From Lentimicrobiaceae bacterium (GTDB lineage: Bacteria > Bacteroidota > Bacteroidia > Bacteroidales > JAGNHN01): 40,432 nt of DNA. Below the pieces are notes generated by a model. It ran no database searches. It was not told the origin of the DNA and was given only the letters and a program-made list of their open reading frames with translations. This document shows positions 1 to 7,187 of this stretch, one piece after another. The stretch lies in contig JAGNHN010000033.1 of the NCBI GenBank assembly GCA_018001695.1, positions 1 to 40,432 on the forward strand, in the 5' to 3' direction. Made by a program: the position numbers and the translations under genes. The number at the start of each line of letters is the position of its first letter. Position 1 is the stretch's first letter.

Positions 1-2
1 CC

Positions 3-245
3 GCTACCGAAGCCCTGGGACTCACCTACCGCCGGACCTGGGGCGACCTTAAAAAAATAGAGACACAGTTAGGTATTTCATTGCTGGACAAGAGCAGGGG
101 TGGTGCGCAGGGAGGCGCGTCGAGTCTTTCCAATGCCGGAAAACAGATGGTAGCTGCCTTCGACGAGCTGCATGAAAACCTGGATGGAGTAATCAAGAAG
201 GCGTTCATACAGTTTCAGGAAAGGTTGGCAGACATTGAGATCTGA
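3..245 (+). CDS. ModE-family molybdate/tungstate-responsive transcriptional regulator, C-terminal part (5' truncated by the window edge)
   Basis: The frame open from base 3 to the TGA at 243-245 encodes about 80 residues matching the N-terminal winged-helix domain of ModE. It has the helix-turn-helix recognition segment (ALGLTYRRTWGDLKKIE), the turn LLDKSRGGAQGGAS with its glycine-rich wing, and a closing helix. The protein ends right after this domain, so it lacks the C-terminal molybdate-binding (MOP/TOBE) domains of E. coli ModE. Short stand-alone ModE DNA-binding proteins are known in many bacteria and archaea. The start lies outside the window. The gene overlaps the start of the downstream tungstate/molybdate binding protein, which fits a regulator of this uptake locus. 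The ModE N-terminal identity is clear; how it senses metal without the C-terminal domain cannot be read here. Confidence 0.85.
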   Translation, partial: ATEALGLTYRRTWGDLKKIETQLGISLLDKSRGGAQGGASSLSNAGKQMVAAFDELHENLDGVIKKAFIQFQERLADIEI

Positions 246-1218
246 CAGGAAACATACAGGATTTATTTTTTTTCTGGCAGGGCTGCTCAGTCTGGTTATG
301 GGTTGTCGTCAACCCGGGCCTGTATCTCAGGGCAGTCCCGCTGCTTCACTGCAGGGAGATCTGATCATCTTTCATGCCGGCAGCCTGAGTGTTCCCTTTA
401 AGGTGATGGCCGATAGTTTCATGAAACAGCACCCGGGCGTCAGGGTCATGCTGGAGGCGGCCGGCAGTGTAGCCAGTGTCAGAAAGATTACCGATCTCGG
501 TCGTAATCCGGATATCCTTGCTTCAGCAGATGCTTTCATTATCGATCGTTTTCTTGTTCCGGATTATGCAGACTGGAATCTGCCTTTTGCCACTAATGAA
601 CTGGTTATTGCTTATCATCCCCGTTCAAGGAAACATGAGGTGCTGACAGCATCCAACTGGACGCAACTGTTGCTGGATCCGTCCATCACCTATGGCCGTT
701 CAGATCCCAATAGCGATCCCTGTGGATACAGGACGCTGATGATGCTGCAACTCGCAGAAGCGCATTATCAGCAGCCAGGATTGACAGAAGCCTTCAGCTC
801 CCGGCATCGCCAGCATATCCGGCCAAAAGAAGTCGATCTATTGGCTTTGCTTGAATCAGGCAACCTGGACTACATTTTTATTTACCGTTCTGTTGCGCAA
901 CAACATGAACTGCCCTTCCTGGAGCTTCCACCGGAAATCAACCTGGGAGACCCATTGCAAGCTGATCGCTATCTCAGGGCACAAGTAAAGATTCCCGGTA
1001 ATGCACCGGGAGAATGGGTCGATTTGTCAGGTGCTCCGACGGTCTATGGCATCTGTCTGCTGCGTGATGCACCCCATCGTGAAACAGCCGAAGCTTTTCT
1101 TCGCTTTCTGGTGTCTCCGGAGAATGGACTGGCCATCATCAGCCATCTCGGGCAACAACCTTATCCTGGTGATCTGGCGGCCCGGCTTGATTCTCTGCTT
1201 TCCGTCAACCTTCCCTGA
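235..1218 (+). CDS. wtpA: Tungstate/molybdate ABC transporter substrate-binding lipoprotein (WtpA/TupA/ModA type)
   Basis: This 327-residue protein starts with a lipoprotein signal peptide: basic n-region (RSDRKH), hydrophobic stretch, and a lipobox ending LVMGC with the lipidated Cys at residue 24. The mature part opens with LIIFHAGSLSVPFKVM, the signature of WtpA-type oxyanion-binding proteins, followed by EAAGSVASVRKI and TYGRSDPNSDPCGYRT, segments that in the family line the oxyanion site. It would capture tungstate or molybdate outside the inner membrane for the permease and ATPase at 4.6-6.5 kb. The start used is the TTG at 235, which overlaps the regulator stop. The first in-frame ATG (298) would remove the signal peptide, so the TTG or another upstream codon must be used. 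Which metal is preferred cannot be told; the WtpA resemblance leans to tungstate. The cognate permease is not adjacent, which is unusual. Confidence 0.88.
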   Translation: MRSDRKHTGFIFFLAGLLSLVMGCRQPGPVSQGSPAASLQGDLIIFHAGSLSVPFKVMADSFMKQHPGVRVMLEAAGSVASVRKITDLGRNPDILASADAFIIDRFLVPDYADWNLPFATNELVIAYHPRSRKHEVLTASNWTQLLLDPSITYGRSDPNSDPCGYRTLMMLQLAEAHYQQPGLTEAFSSRHRQHIRPKEVDLLALLESGNLDYIFIYRSVAQQHELPFLELPPEINLGDPLQADRYLRAQVKIPGNAPGEWVDLSGAPTVYGICLLRDAPHRETAEAFLRFLVSPENGLAIISHLGQQPYPGDLAARLDSLLSVNLP

Positions 1219-1306
1219 AGGTATAGCCTGGGAGAACATGCCTGCTTGAAAGAAAAGGTAAATACCAGAATGGCTTGTCTTCAGTGAGGACCTTCCCGAT
1301 TCTTCT

Positions 1307-1340
1307 TGTCAGCGCATTATAATATGCTAATATTCTGACA
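1307..1340. repeat. Imperfect inverted repeat between wtpA and the TiaS-like gene, possible operator
   Basis: Six-base arms TGTCAG (1307-1312) and CTGACA (1335-1340) are exact reverse complements and flank a very AT-rich centre (1314-1334). ModE operators are AT-rich palindromes, and a ModE-type gene lies just upstream, so an operator is conceivable. The centre does not match the E. coli ModE box well and there is no U-run, so this is only a candidate. Otherwise the 237-base gap before the next gene shows nothing recognisable, and no molybdenum-cofactor riboswitch fold was identified. Confidence 0.25.
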
Positions 1341-1455
1341 GTGAGGCAAAAAGAGGTCGATCAGGATAAGATATAATGCCGCAAGTCTTTTTCTTTGTCC
1401 TACCTGCTGAATTTTTCCCACATTTGTGCCGGTAAGCGCAGCGGAGAAACAGGAT

Positions 1456-2205
1456 ATGCCTGAACGCATTCTCATCGGACTGGATGATACAGATACCCCT
1501 GGCGGTCGTGGGACAGGGTTTCAAGCCATGCAATTGAGTGAGATGATCGGCTTGAATGGATTGGGTGAGGTGAGGGCTATTTCACGGCATCAGTTGTTGC
1601 CCGGCGCCGCATTGGCACCGACTTCCGACAATAGTTCTGCCTGTATCGAGCTACTTTCAGGAGATATTGACAGACTCACATCATTCTGCATACAGTTTAT
1701 CCGCAATGAATCAGCGCAGGACGCCCATCCGGGGATCTGTATTTCGGCCTGGGATGCTGTATCCACACCCCTGATCGAATGGGGCAGGCAGGCCAAAACG
1801 CACATTTTAACGATTGAGGATGCCCTCCATTTAGCCAGACATCATGGCATCCTGGTCGACGGACGCAGCGCTGATAGTGCCGGAATCATCGGTGCCATGG
1901 CTGCTGTCGGTCTTAGGAGAAGTGGTTTTGATGGCCGTTTTTTATGGCTGGAGCGACTGCGGGACCTGACGGGCATCTATTCGGCGGAGGACCTGGTCGC
2001 CCTGGTAAGGGCTGATGCGATCCGGTCGGCAAACGGGGAACCCTTACATCCGGAAGCACTGGTAGAAGTGGGTGAATGGTTCAGGCCGGTGAATATCCAT
2101 CATCAGATCACCATCATTGTTGAGCCTCATCCGGATGCCACAGCGGCACAGTGGCGCACCGCATCCCGCGAAACGACCATGTTGTTTTCAGATTTATCCC
2201 TTTGA
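1456..2205 (+). CDS. TiaS-like protein (homologue of the N-terminal part of archaeal tRNA-Ile2 agmatinylcytidine synthetase), stand-alone
   Basis: The 249-residue product carries hallmarks of the TiaS catalytic region: LIGLDDTDTPGGRGTG at the N-terminus (family form GIDDTDSPxGGCTT), HPGICIS in the middle (family form NPGVV), and SADSAGIIGAMAAVGL (family form GRGLIGALAAIG). Archaeal TiaS is about 420 residues. It uses ATP to attach agmatine to C34 of tRNA-Ile2, and adds an OB-fold and a zinc ribbon that bind the tRNA. Both C-terminal modules are missing, and bacteria use TilS instead, so tRNA agmatinylation is unlikely. A kinase-like role on another substrate is an inference. The start chosen is ATG 1456, preceded by a purine-rich GGAGAAACAGG; a GTG at 1426 would add ten residues. 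It sits inside the tungstate/molybdate locus. The homology is confident, the function unknown. Confidence 0.72.
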   Translation: MPERILIGLDDTDTPGGRGTGFQAMQLSEMIGLNGLGEVRAISRHQLLPGAALAPTSDNSSACIELLSGDIDRLTSFCIQFIRNESAQDAHPGICISAWDAVSTPLIEWGRQAKTHILTIEDALHLARHHGILVDGRSADSAGIIGAMAAVGLRRSGFDGRFLWLERLRDLTGIYSAEDLVALVRADAIRSANGEPLHPEALVEVGEWFRPVNIHHQITIIVEPHPDATAAQWRTASRETTMLFSDLSL

Positions 2206-2232
2206 AACTTTCAGAAATACGGCTTTTTTCGA

Positions 2233-2240
2233 TAGGTTTG
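2233..2240 (+). promoter_or_regulatory. Bacteroidetes-type -7 box (TAGGTTTG) before the two-domain lipoprotein gene
   Basis: TAGGTTTG matches the Bacteroidetes sigma consensus TAnnTTTG and lies 24 bases before the ATG at 2265. No good TTTG -33 element is found 19-21 bases upstream. It suggests that the lipoprotein can be transcribed separately from the TiaS-like gene. Confidence 0.4.
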
Positions 2241-2264
2241 CAGTAACATATCGAAAACAAAAGC

Positions 2265-3329
2265 ATGATGAAAAAATGGTACTACCTCCTCCTGGTTGTG
2301 TTCCTGACCGGGTATGCGTGTTCTGAACCCGGGGCAACGCAAAAAGAAGATGCACAGGCAAGCAGCTGGGACAGCACCGGCAAAGCCAGTCTCAATTTCT
2401 ATGATGATGCACCCAGGGTGGAGCTTGGCATGAAACCCATCCTTATAAAAGGATTGATCCAGGAAGAGATCCAGGTAGATCTGTCCACCTTGCCTACTGC
2501 TGAAGTCATTGTGAAGGAAGCATACTGGACAGAAGAAGGAGACCGCTTTAAAGGGGCCTATCTGTTTGAAGGCGTCAGCTTGTTCGAAATTATGAACAAG
2601 GCGATCATTAGCCGGCCTGAAGGCGACTGCTTCGACGGCATCACTGACCTCTGTGTCCGTGTGATAGGTAAAACCGACACCGTTGTACTCACATGGGGAG
2701 AGGTATTCTATCCTGTTGACCGCAATGATATCCTCATCGCGCACGCCGTTCGCCGCATTGTACCCTCCAAAACCCAGGAACTGTGGGAATTGCCCACTAC
2801 GACGCGCCTTGTGGTGGGACCGGATCTGCTTACGGAGCGTAATATCGAAGCGCCCCACACCATCGAGGTCTTCAGCCCCTCCTGTGGGCCGGATGATATC
2901 ATGGACAGGGAAGCCACACTGATATCTGACCGCATCCTTATCATCCACAACACCGATACACTTGCCAAAATCCAGGATATACCTGCCTCAATGGCCAGCG
3001 TAACCTACCGTACCGTATTTTATGGCAGGGGTAAAGGGATACATTCAACGACACCTTTCACAGGTTATCCCCTTGAGCGGCTGCTCGAGCCCTATGTCCA
3101 GACGGATGCAAGCCTGTTGAAACATGGACTGGCTATCGTGATTGCAGCCGACGGTTACCGTTGCGCCTTTAGTATCTCAGAACTCTTTAACCGCAGGGAA
3201 CCGGGCTCCGTATTGCTGATTCCCAGAGAAGGTGATGGTGGTCGTTATTCTCTTTATGTTCCGGCAGATTTCTTCTCCGACAGGGCCATTAAGGCCATCA
3301 AAGAAATCAGGATACATCCTGCTATCTAA
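2265..3329 (+). CDS. Lipoprotein with two tandem sulfite-oxidase-fold-like (molybdopterin-binding-domain-like) modules
   Basis: This 354-residue protein has a lipoprotein signal peptide (MMKKWYYLLL..., lipobox LTGYAC, Cys at residue 19). Two modules follow, at about residues 50-220 and 245-354. Each has the pattern seen in the oxidoreductase molybdopterin-binding (SUOX) fold: a 'xxVDLSxLP' entry, a 'FEGVSLFEIM' or 'FTGYPLERLLEP' segment, and in the second module 'GYRCAFSISELFNR...VLLIPREGDGG', like the GYxxxFSLAEL element of the family. In true SUOX enzymes a conserved Cys binds molybdenum; I cannot assign an equivalent with confidence, so this may be a cofactor-free or scaffold version. It lies between the metal-binding lipoprotein and the permease of the tungstate/molybdate locus, suggesting a role in the same metal system outside the inner membrane. 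The fold call is from motif pattern only; no enzymatic function is claimed. Confidence 0.6.
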   Translation: MMKKWYYLLLVVFLTGYACSEPGATQKEDAQASSWDSTGKASLNFYDDAPRVELGMKPILIKGLIQEEIQVDLSTLPTAEVIVKEAYWTEEGDRFKGAYLFEGVSLFEIMNKAIISRPEGDCFDGITDLCVRVIGKTDTVVLTWGEVFYPVDRNDILIAHAVRRIVPSKTQELWELPTTTRLVVGPDLLTERNIEAPHTIEVFSPSCGPDDIMDREATLISDRILIIHNTDTLAKIQDIPASMASVTYRTVFYGRGKGIHSTTPFTGYPLERLLEPYVQTDASLLKHGLAIVIAADGYRCAFSISELFNRREPGSVLLIPREGDGGRYSLYVPADFFSDRAIKAIKEIRIHPAI

Positions 3330-3357
3330 ACAGATCTCTACGAATCGAGAGGATTTT

Positions 3358-3365
3358 TATCTTTG
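3358..3365 (+). promoter_or_regulatory. Bacteroidetes-type -7 box (TATCTTTG) before the cysteine peptidase
   Basis: TATCTTTG is a full match to TAnnTTTG and ends 14 bases before the ATG at 3380, implying a very short leader. No clear -33 TTTG lies at 19-21 bases. The permease and ATPase genes follow with gaps of only 5 and 7 bases, so this site may drive peptidase, permease and ATPase together. Confidence 0.45.
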
Positions 3366-3379
3366 AAGAAAAAAACATC

Positions 3380-4585
3380 ATGAAATACAGGAGTTTAATC
3401 TTGTGGATCCTGTTGGGGTTCATGCTGCTTCCACTCGCTGGTAAGGCTCAGGAAGAGAAGAAGGAAGAAGGATATGTATTCACCGACATCAAGCGCTGGC
3501 CGGCCACTCCGGTTAAGGATCAGCACCGCTCCGGAACCTGCTGGAGTTTCTCAGGCATCTCCTTGCTGGAGTCTGAGCTGCTCCGCATGGGCAAAGGAGA
3601 ATACGACTTATCAGATATGTTTATCGTACGTGCCTCCTACGCCGCCAAGGCCAGGAAATATGTCAGAATGAACGGACACCTGAACATGGCTGCCGGTGGT
3701 GCCTTCCATGATGTTTTCAATGTCATGCGCACCGAAGGAATGCTGCCTGAAGAAGTGTACAACGGACTGGTCATTGGTGAAGACAACCATGTCCATGGTG
3801 AAATGGATGAAGTTTTCAAGAAATACGTCGATGCCATCATTGCCAATAAAAATCGTAAGCTGAGCCCTGTATGGGCAGATGGTTTTGATGCCTTACTGGA
3901 TACCTATCTGGGAGAAGTCCCCAAGAGCTTTGACTATAAGGGCAAGACATACACCCCCCAGAGCTTTTCAGCTTCACTCGGACTGAATCCGGATGATTAC
4001 ATCAACCTTTCTTCTTTTACCCATCATCCTTTTTACAAACCCTTTATCATTGAGGTTCCTGATAACTGGGCCTGGGGAACGGCTTACAACATCCCCCTGG
4101 ATGAGCTTATTCAGGTCATGGATTTTGCCCTGGATAAAGGATATACCATTGCCTGGGGCAGTGATGTGAGTGAAAAAGGCTTCTCACACCGGAAAGGTGT
4201 CGCCATTGTCCCTGAAAAAGACTTTAAAGAGATGAGCGGTGCCGAGATTGAGCGGTGGGAGAAGATGCCTAAGAAAGACCAGGAAAAAGAGCTTTACAGT
4301 TTTGACAAGCCTGGTAAAGAGCGTATCATTACTCAGGAAATCAGGCAGTTGGCATTCGATAACTACGAGACCACCGATGATCACGGTATGCACATCATTG
4401 GCACGGCCAAAGACCAAAACGGGACATTCTATTACATTGTAAAGAATTCATGGGCGGATAACAGCAATGATTTCGGTGGGTACTTCTATGCCTCTGTTCC
4501 TTTCGTCCGTTACAAGACCCTTAATATCGTATTGCACAAGAACGGAATTCCTGACGCCATCCGCAAGAAGCTCGGAATTCAATAG
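3380..4585 (+). CDS. Secreted C1-family cysteine peptidase (bleomycin hydrolase / aminopeptidase C type)
   Basis: The 401-residue protein begins with a signal peptide (MKYRSLILWILLGFMLLPLAGKAQ). The papain-fold catalytic set is visible: oxyanion-hole Gln at about residue 48 and nucleophile Cys54 in KDQHRSGTCWSF, His about 338 in DDHGMHIIGTAK, and Asn about 356 in VKNSWAD. The long insertion between Cys and His and the overall length fit peptidase family C1B (bleomycin hydrolase/PepC). These are usually cytosolic hexameric aminopeptidases; exported forms are common in Bacteroidetes. It probably trims peptides in the periplasm or outside. The stop is 5 bases before the start of the tungstate/molybdate permease, so the two are probably co-transcribed. 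No functional link with oxyanion uptake is known to me. Confidence 0.85.
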   Translation: MKYRSLILWILLGFMLLPLAGKAQEEKKEEGYVFTDIKRWPATPVKDQHRSGTCWSFSGISLLESELLRMGKGEYDLSDMFIVRASYAAKARKYVRMNGHLNMAAGGAFHDVFNVMRTEGMLPEEVYNGLVIGEDNHVHGEMDEVFKKYVDAIIANKNRKLSPVWADGFDALLDTYLGEVPKSFDYKGKTYTPQSFSASLGLNPDDYINLSSFTHHPFYKPFIIEVPDNWAWGTAYNIPLDELIQVMDFALDKGYTIAWGSDVSEKGFSHRKGVAIVPEKDFKEMSGAEIERWEKMPKKDQEKELYSFDKPGKERIITQEIRQLAFDNYETTDDHGMHIIGTAKDQNGTFYYIVKNSWADNSNDFGGYFYASVPFVRYKTLNIVLHKNGIPDAIRKKLGIQ

Positions 4586-4590
4586 GCGCA

Positions 4591-5388
4591 ATGCCCAAAA
4601 GGATGAATAAGCAAAGTCCTTTCCACCTCTTTCTGATCTTATGCAGCGGATTGGTTTTGCTTTTCATCATTGCTCCGTTGGTGGGGATGCTGTGGCATAC
4701 CTCGCCCGGGCAGTTGCAGGAGACCCTGACTGACCGGGAGGTATCCGGAAGTATTTGGCTAACGATTATGACCTCGATGAGTGCCACATTGGTGTTTGCC
4801 ATAGCGGCCATTCCATTGTCCTATTTTCTGGCAAGACGACAATTCTGGGGCAAGTCGTTACTTATCGGCATCATCGATTTGCCGGTGGTCATTCCTCATA
4901 CCGCGGCCGGCATTGCATTACTTGGTTTTATCTCTAAAGAATCATGGATGGGAAGGCAAGCCGGGTTGTTTGGATTGGAATTTGTCGGGCAGCCTGCCGG
5001 GATTGCGCTGGCCATGGCCTTCGTGAGCCTGCCCTTCCTGATCAACGCGGCCCGGGAAGGCTTTGCGGCTGTCCCGGTTAAGCTGGAGAAAGCGGCCCTG
5101 AATCTGGGGGCGTCTCCAGCCAGGGTCTTCTTTACCATCAGCCTGCCCCTGGCATGGAGGAACATCCTCTCGGGACTGATCCTGATGTTTGCCAGGGGGA
5201 TGAGTGAGTTTGGAGCCGTGGTCATCATCGCTTATCATCCGATGGTCACGCCTGTTCTGATTTATGAGCGCTTTGGTGCTTTCGGACTGAAGTATGCCAG
5301 GCCTGTAGCTGTGGCCTTTGTCATCATCTCACTTGCCAGCTTCATCCTGCTCAGATTACTGGCACGGACGCGTAAAAAATATACCTGA
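4591..5388 (+). CDS. wtpB: Tungstate/molybdate ABC transporter permease
   Basis: This 265-residue integral membrane protein has about six hydrophobic segments and one BPD-type permease domain. The EAA loop that docks on the ATPase is clear at about residues 167-190 (KAALNLGASPARVFFTISLP), followed by RGMSEFGAVVIIAY, typical of ModB/WtpB/CysT-type oxyanion permeases. It forms the inner-membrane channel for the binding protein at 235-1218. ATG 4591 begins MPKRMNKQ; ATG 4603 is an alternative. It starts 5 bases after the peptidase stop and ends 7 bases before the ATPase ATG, so the three genes form one unit. The gene symbol is given by family and by the WtpA-like partner; ModB would be an equally fair name. 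Confidence 0.87.
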   Translation: MPKRMNKQSPFHLFLILCSGLVLLFIIAPLVGMLWHTSPGQLQETLTDREVSGSIWLTIMTSMSATLVFAIAAIPLSYFLARRQFWGKSLLIGIIDLPVVIPHTAAGIALLGFISKESWMGRQAGLFGLEFVGQPAGIALAMAFVSLPFLINAAREGFAAVPVKLEKAALNLGASPARVFFTISLPLAWRNILSGLILMFARGMSEFGAVVIIAYHPMVTPVLIYERFGAFGLKYARPVAVAFVIISLASFILLRLLARTRKKYT

Positions 5389-5395
5389 AGCCGTG

Positions 5396-6451
5396 ATGGA
5401 ACAGATACTGGAAATACGGGATCTTAGCGTCAGGGCTGGCCAGTTCAGGCTGGAACAGGTGTCGCTCTCATTGCAACGTGGCGACTATTTTGTGCTGCTG
5501 GGGCATTCCGGTGCCGGCAAGACGCTGTTGCTCGAGGCCATTGCCGGCATTCAGCCGGTGGAATCAGGCAGCATCATTTTCGAAGGCAGGGATATCACAC
5601 TAGACCGCATTCAGACCAGGCCATTCGGACTGCTTTTTCAGGATCATGCCGTGTTTCCACACCTTCGTGTATGGGCCAATATCGCCTACCCCATCCGGCA
5701 TTTGAACAAGGTACAGCGTCATCGCAGGATCATGGACCTCGCTGCAAAACTTGACATCACCACCTTACTCCGTCGCATGCCGGAGAAACTCTCGGGCGGT
5801 GAAAAGCAACGCGTTGCCCTGGCTCGCATCCTGGCAAGAGAACCAGCCATACTTTTGCTGGATGAGCCTTTGTCAAGCCTGGATGTAGACCTCCGGAAAA
5901 ACGTACGCACCCTGCTGAAACGTCTGCATCAGGAAGGGCAGACCATCATGCATGTAACACACGATCCGGAAGAGGCATTATCACTTGCGCAGCATGTAGG
6001 CATACTCCATCAAGGCAAGCTCGTGCAGCAGGGCAAGCCTGAGGAAGTTTTCGCCAACCCACGCCATGCGTTTGTGGCGACATTCTCTGGCATCCATAAC
6101 TATATCACCGCAAATCTTGCTGATAACATGGTGGATGGACTAAGGATAGCACATACAGCAGGTGGTAATCAGGTTAGACTGTACAGCCCGGAAAATCCGG
6201 GTGACGGCCACCTGTTGATCCGGGGGGAAGACATCATGATCAGCCTGCAGGCCATGGAGAGCAGTGCTCAGAATGCCTTCCGGGGAAAAGTCAAAGATCT
6301 CATTCCCATGGCCAATGGCATGGAGGTTCTGATCCAGGCCGGTGACACATTTAAAGTAGTCATTAGCAAAGAATCAGCAGCGCAACTGGCCCTGGAAAGG
6401 AACAAAGAGGTTTGGTTATATCTCAAGGCCGCAGCAGTGCGATTTATCTGA
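5396..6451 (+). CDS. wtpC: Tungstate/molybdate ABC transporter ATP-binding protein with TOBE domain
   Basis: The 351-residue protein has all ABC ATPase motifs: Walker A GHSGAGKT (residues 36-43), a Q-loop in LLFQDHAVFPHL, signature LSGGEKQR (132-139), Walker B ILLLDEP, D-loop SSLD, and switch His in THD (about 189). The last 120 residues form an oxyanion-binding TOBE/MOP-like domain (FRGKVKDLIPMANGMEVLIQ), as in ModC and WtpC, where it can give feedback inhibition by the transported anion. It hydrolyses ATP to drive import through the adjacent permease. ATG 5396 is chosen because it begins just before the conserved ILEIRDL strand; an upstream ATG at 5318 in the same frame lies inside the permease gene and would add unrelated residues. 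GTG 5393 is a minor alternative. Confidence 0.88.
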   Translation: MEQILEIRDLSVRAGQFRLEQVSLSLQRGDYFVLLGHSGAGKTLLLEAIAGIQPVESGSIIFEGRDITLDRIQTRPFGLLFQDHAVFPHLRVWANIAYPIRHLNKVQRHRRIMDLAAKLDITTLLRRMPEKLSGGEKQRVALARILAREPAILLLDEPLSSLDVDLRKNVRTLLKRLHQEGQTIMHVTHDPEEALSLAQHVGILHQGKLVQQGKPEEVFANPRHAFVATFSGIHNYITANLADNMVDGLRIAHTAGGNQVRLYSPENPGDGHLLIRGEDIMISLQAMESSAQNAFRGKVKDLIPMANGMEVLIQAGDTFKVVISKESAAQLALERNKEVWLYLKAAAVRFI

Positions 6452-6481
6452 TCAGGAACATTTCCCTTATCTCCAGAAAAC

Positions 6482-6506
6482 AGCGGGCAACCCGCTCCGG
6501 GTTTTT
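6482..6506 (+). terminator. Putative rho-independent terminator after the transporter ATPase gene
   Basis: Two alternative short stems lie 30-50 bases past the stop: AGCGGG/CCCGCT around CAA (6482-6496), and ACCCG/CGGGT around CTC (6490-6502). The second runs directly into a T-run ending at 6506. The stems are only 5-6 bp, so the termination strength is uncertain. Confidence 0.5.
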
Positions 6507-6535
6507 GTATCTTAGCTATATAATCCCATGACATC

Positions 6536-7105
6536 ATGCCCTACTACCGACAACTGATCGGAGAAAAATGTTATCTGTCTCCCATCGACAAACAAGACGC
6601 TGAAGCATACTGTCGCTGGCTTAATGATCTAAGAATCAGCCGCTATCTGGACGCAAGCCTGAGCCTTGTTCCCGAGACTGAAATACATGCCATCGACGCC
6701 CTGCGGCCGCATAACAAGATTTTCGGGATCATCGATAAAGCCACCGATACCATTATTGGCAGCGCCGGCTTACACGACCTGGATTTCATCCATGGCCTTG
6801 CCAACTTCGGCATTTTCATCGGGGAGCATTCCTATCAGGGGAAAGGATATGGAAGAGAAGCCACAACACTCATCCTTGATTATGGATTTAATGTACTGGG
6901 GTTGAAAAACATACAGCTCTACGTATTCGAGTATAACCATCAGGCCATACAGCTCTACCGCAGCCTCGGATTCAAGGAAATAGGAAGACGCAGGCAAGCC
7001 AGGTTTTTTGCCGGAAAAAGACACGATATCATCATTATGGACATGCTGGACACAGAACTTAAAAGTCCATTTATCAGCAGACTCCTTGATGATTCAACAA
7101 AATAG
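6536..7105 (+). CDS. GNAT-family N-acetyltransferase (RimJ/RimL-like)
   Basis: The 189-residue single-domain protein shows the GNAT acetyl-CoA-binding segment GKGYGREATTLILDYGFNVLGL (Q/RxxGxG/A region) at about residues 102-123. It is followed by IQLYVFEYNHQAIQLYRSLGF, the usual beta5-alpha4 end of RimJ/RimL-type enzymes. The opening LIGEKCYLSPIDKQDAEAYCRWLND is the common N-terminal strand and helix of the subfamily. It should transfer an acetyl group from acetyl-CoA to an amine such as a protein N-terminus, small amine or sugar; the substrate cannot be read. The likely terminator at 6482-6506 separates it from the transporter genes, and a weak TATCTTAG box at 6508-6515 could be its promoter. 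The family is certain, the substrate unknown. Confidence 0.82.
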   Translation: MPYYRQLIGEKCYLSPIDKQDAEAYCRWLNDLRISRYLDASLSLVPETEIHAIDALRPHNKIFGIIDKATDTIIGSAGLHDLDFIHGLANFGIFIGEHSYQGKGYGREATTLILDYGFNVLGLKNIQLYVFEYNHQAIQLYRSLGFKEIGRRRQARFFAGKRHDIIIMDMLDTELKSPFISRLLDDSTK

Positions 7106-7187
7106 AAAATGATAATTGTAAATTATTGACATTCTATTGGATACTCAGTATTACATGGTTGAATAATAACCGATAAGATACGGGAAT

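Noticed and set aside
2211-2948. 245-codon open frame on the minus strand
   Set aside because: It lies wholly antisense to the well-supported lipoprotein gene (2265-3329), and its translation has no family-like motifs.
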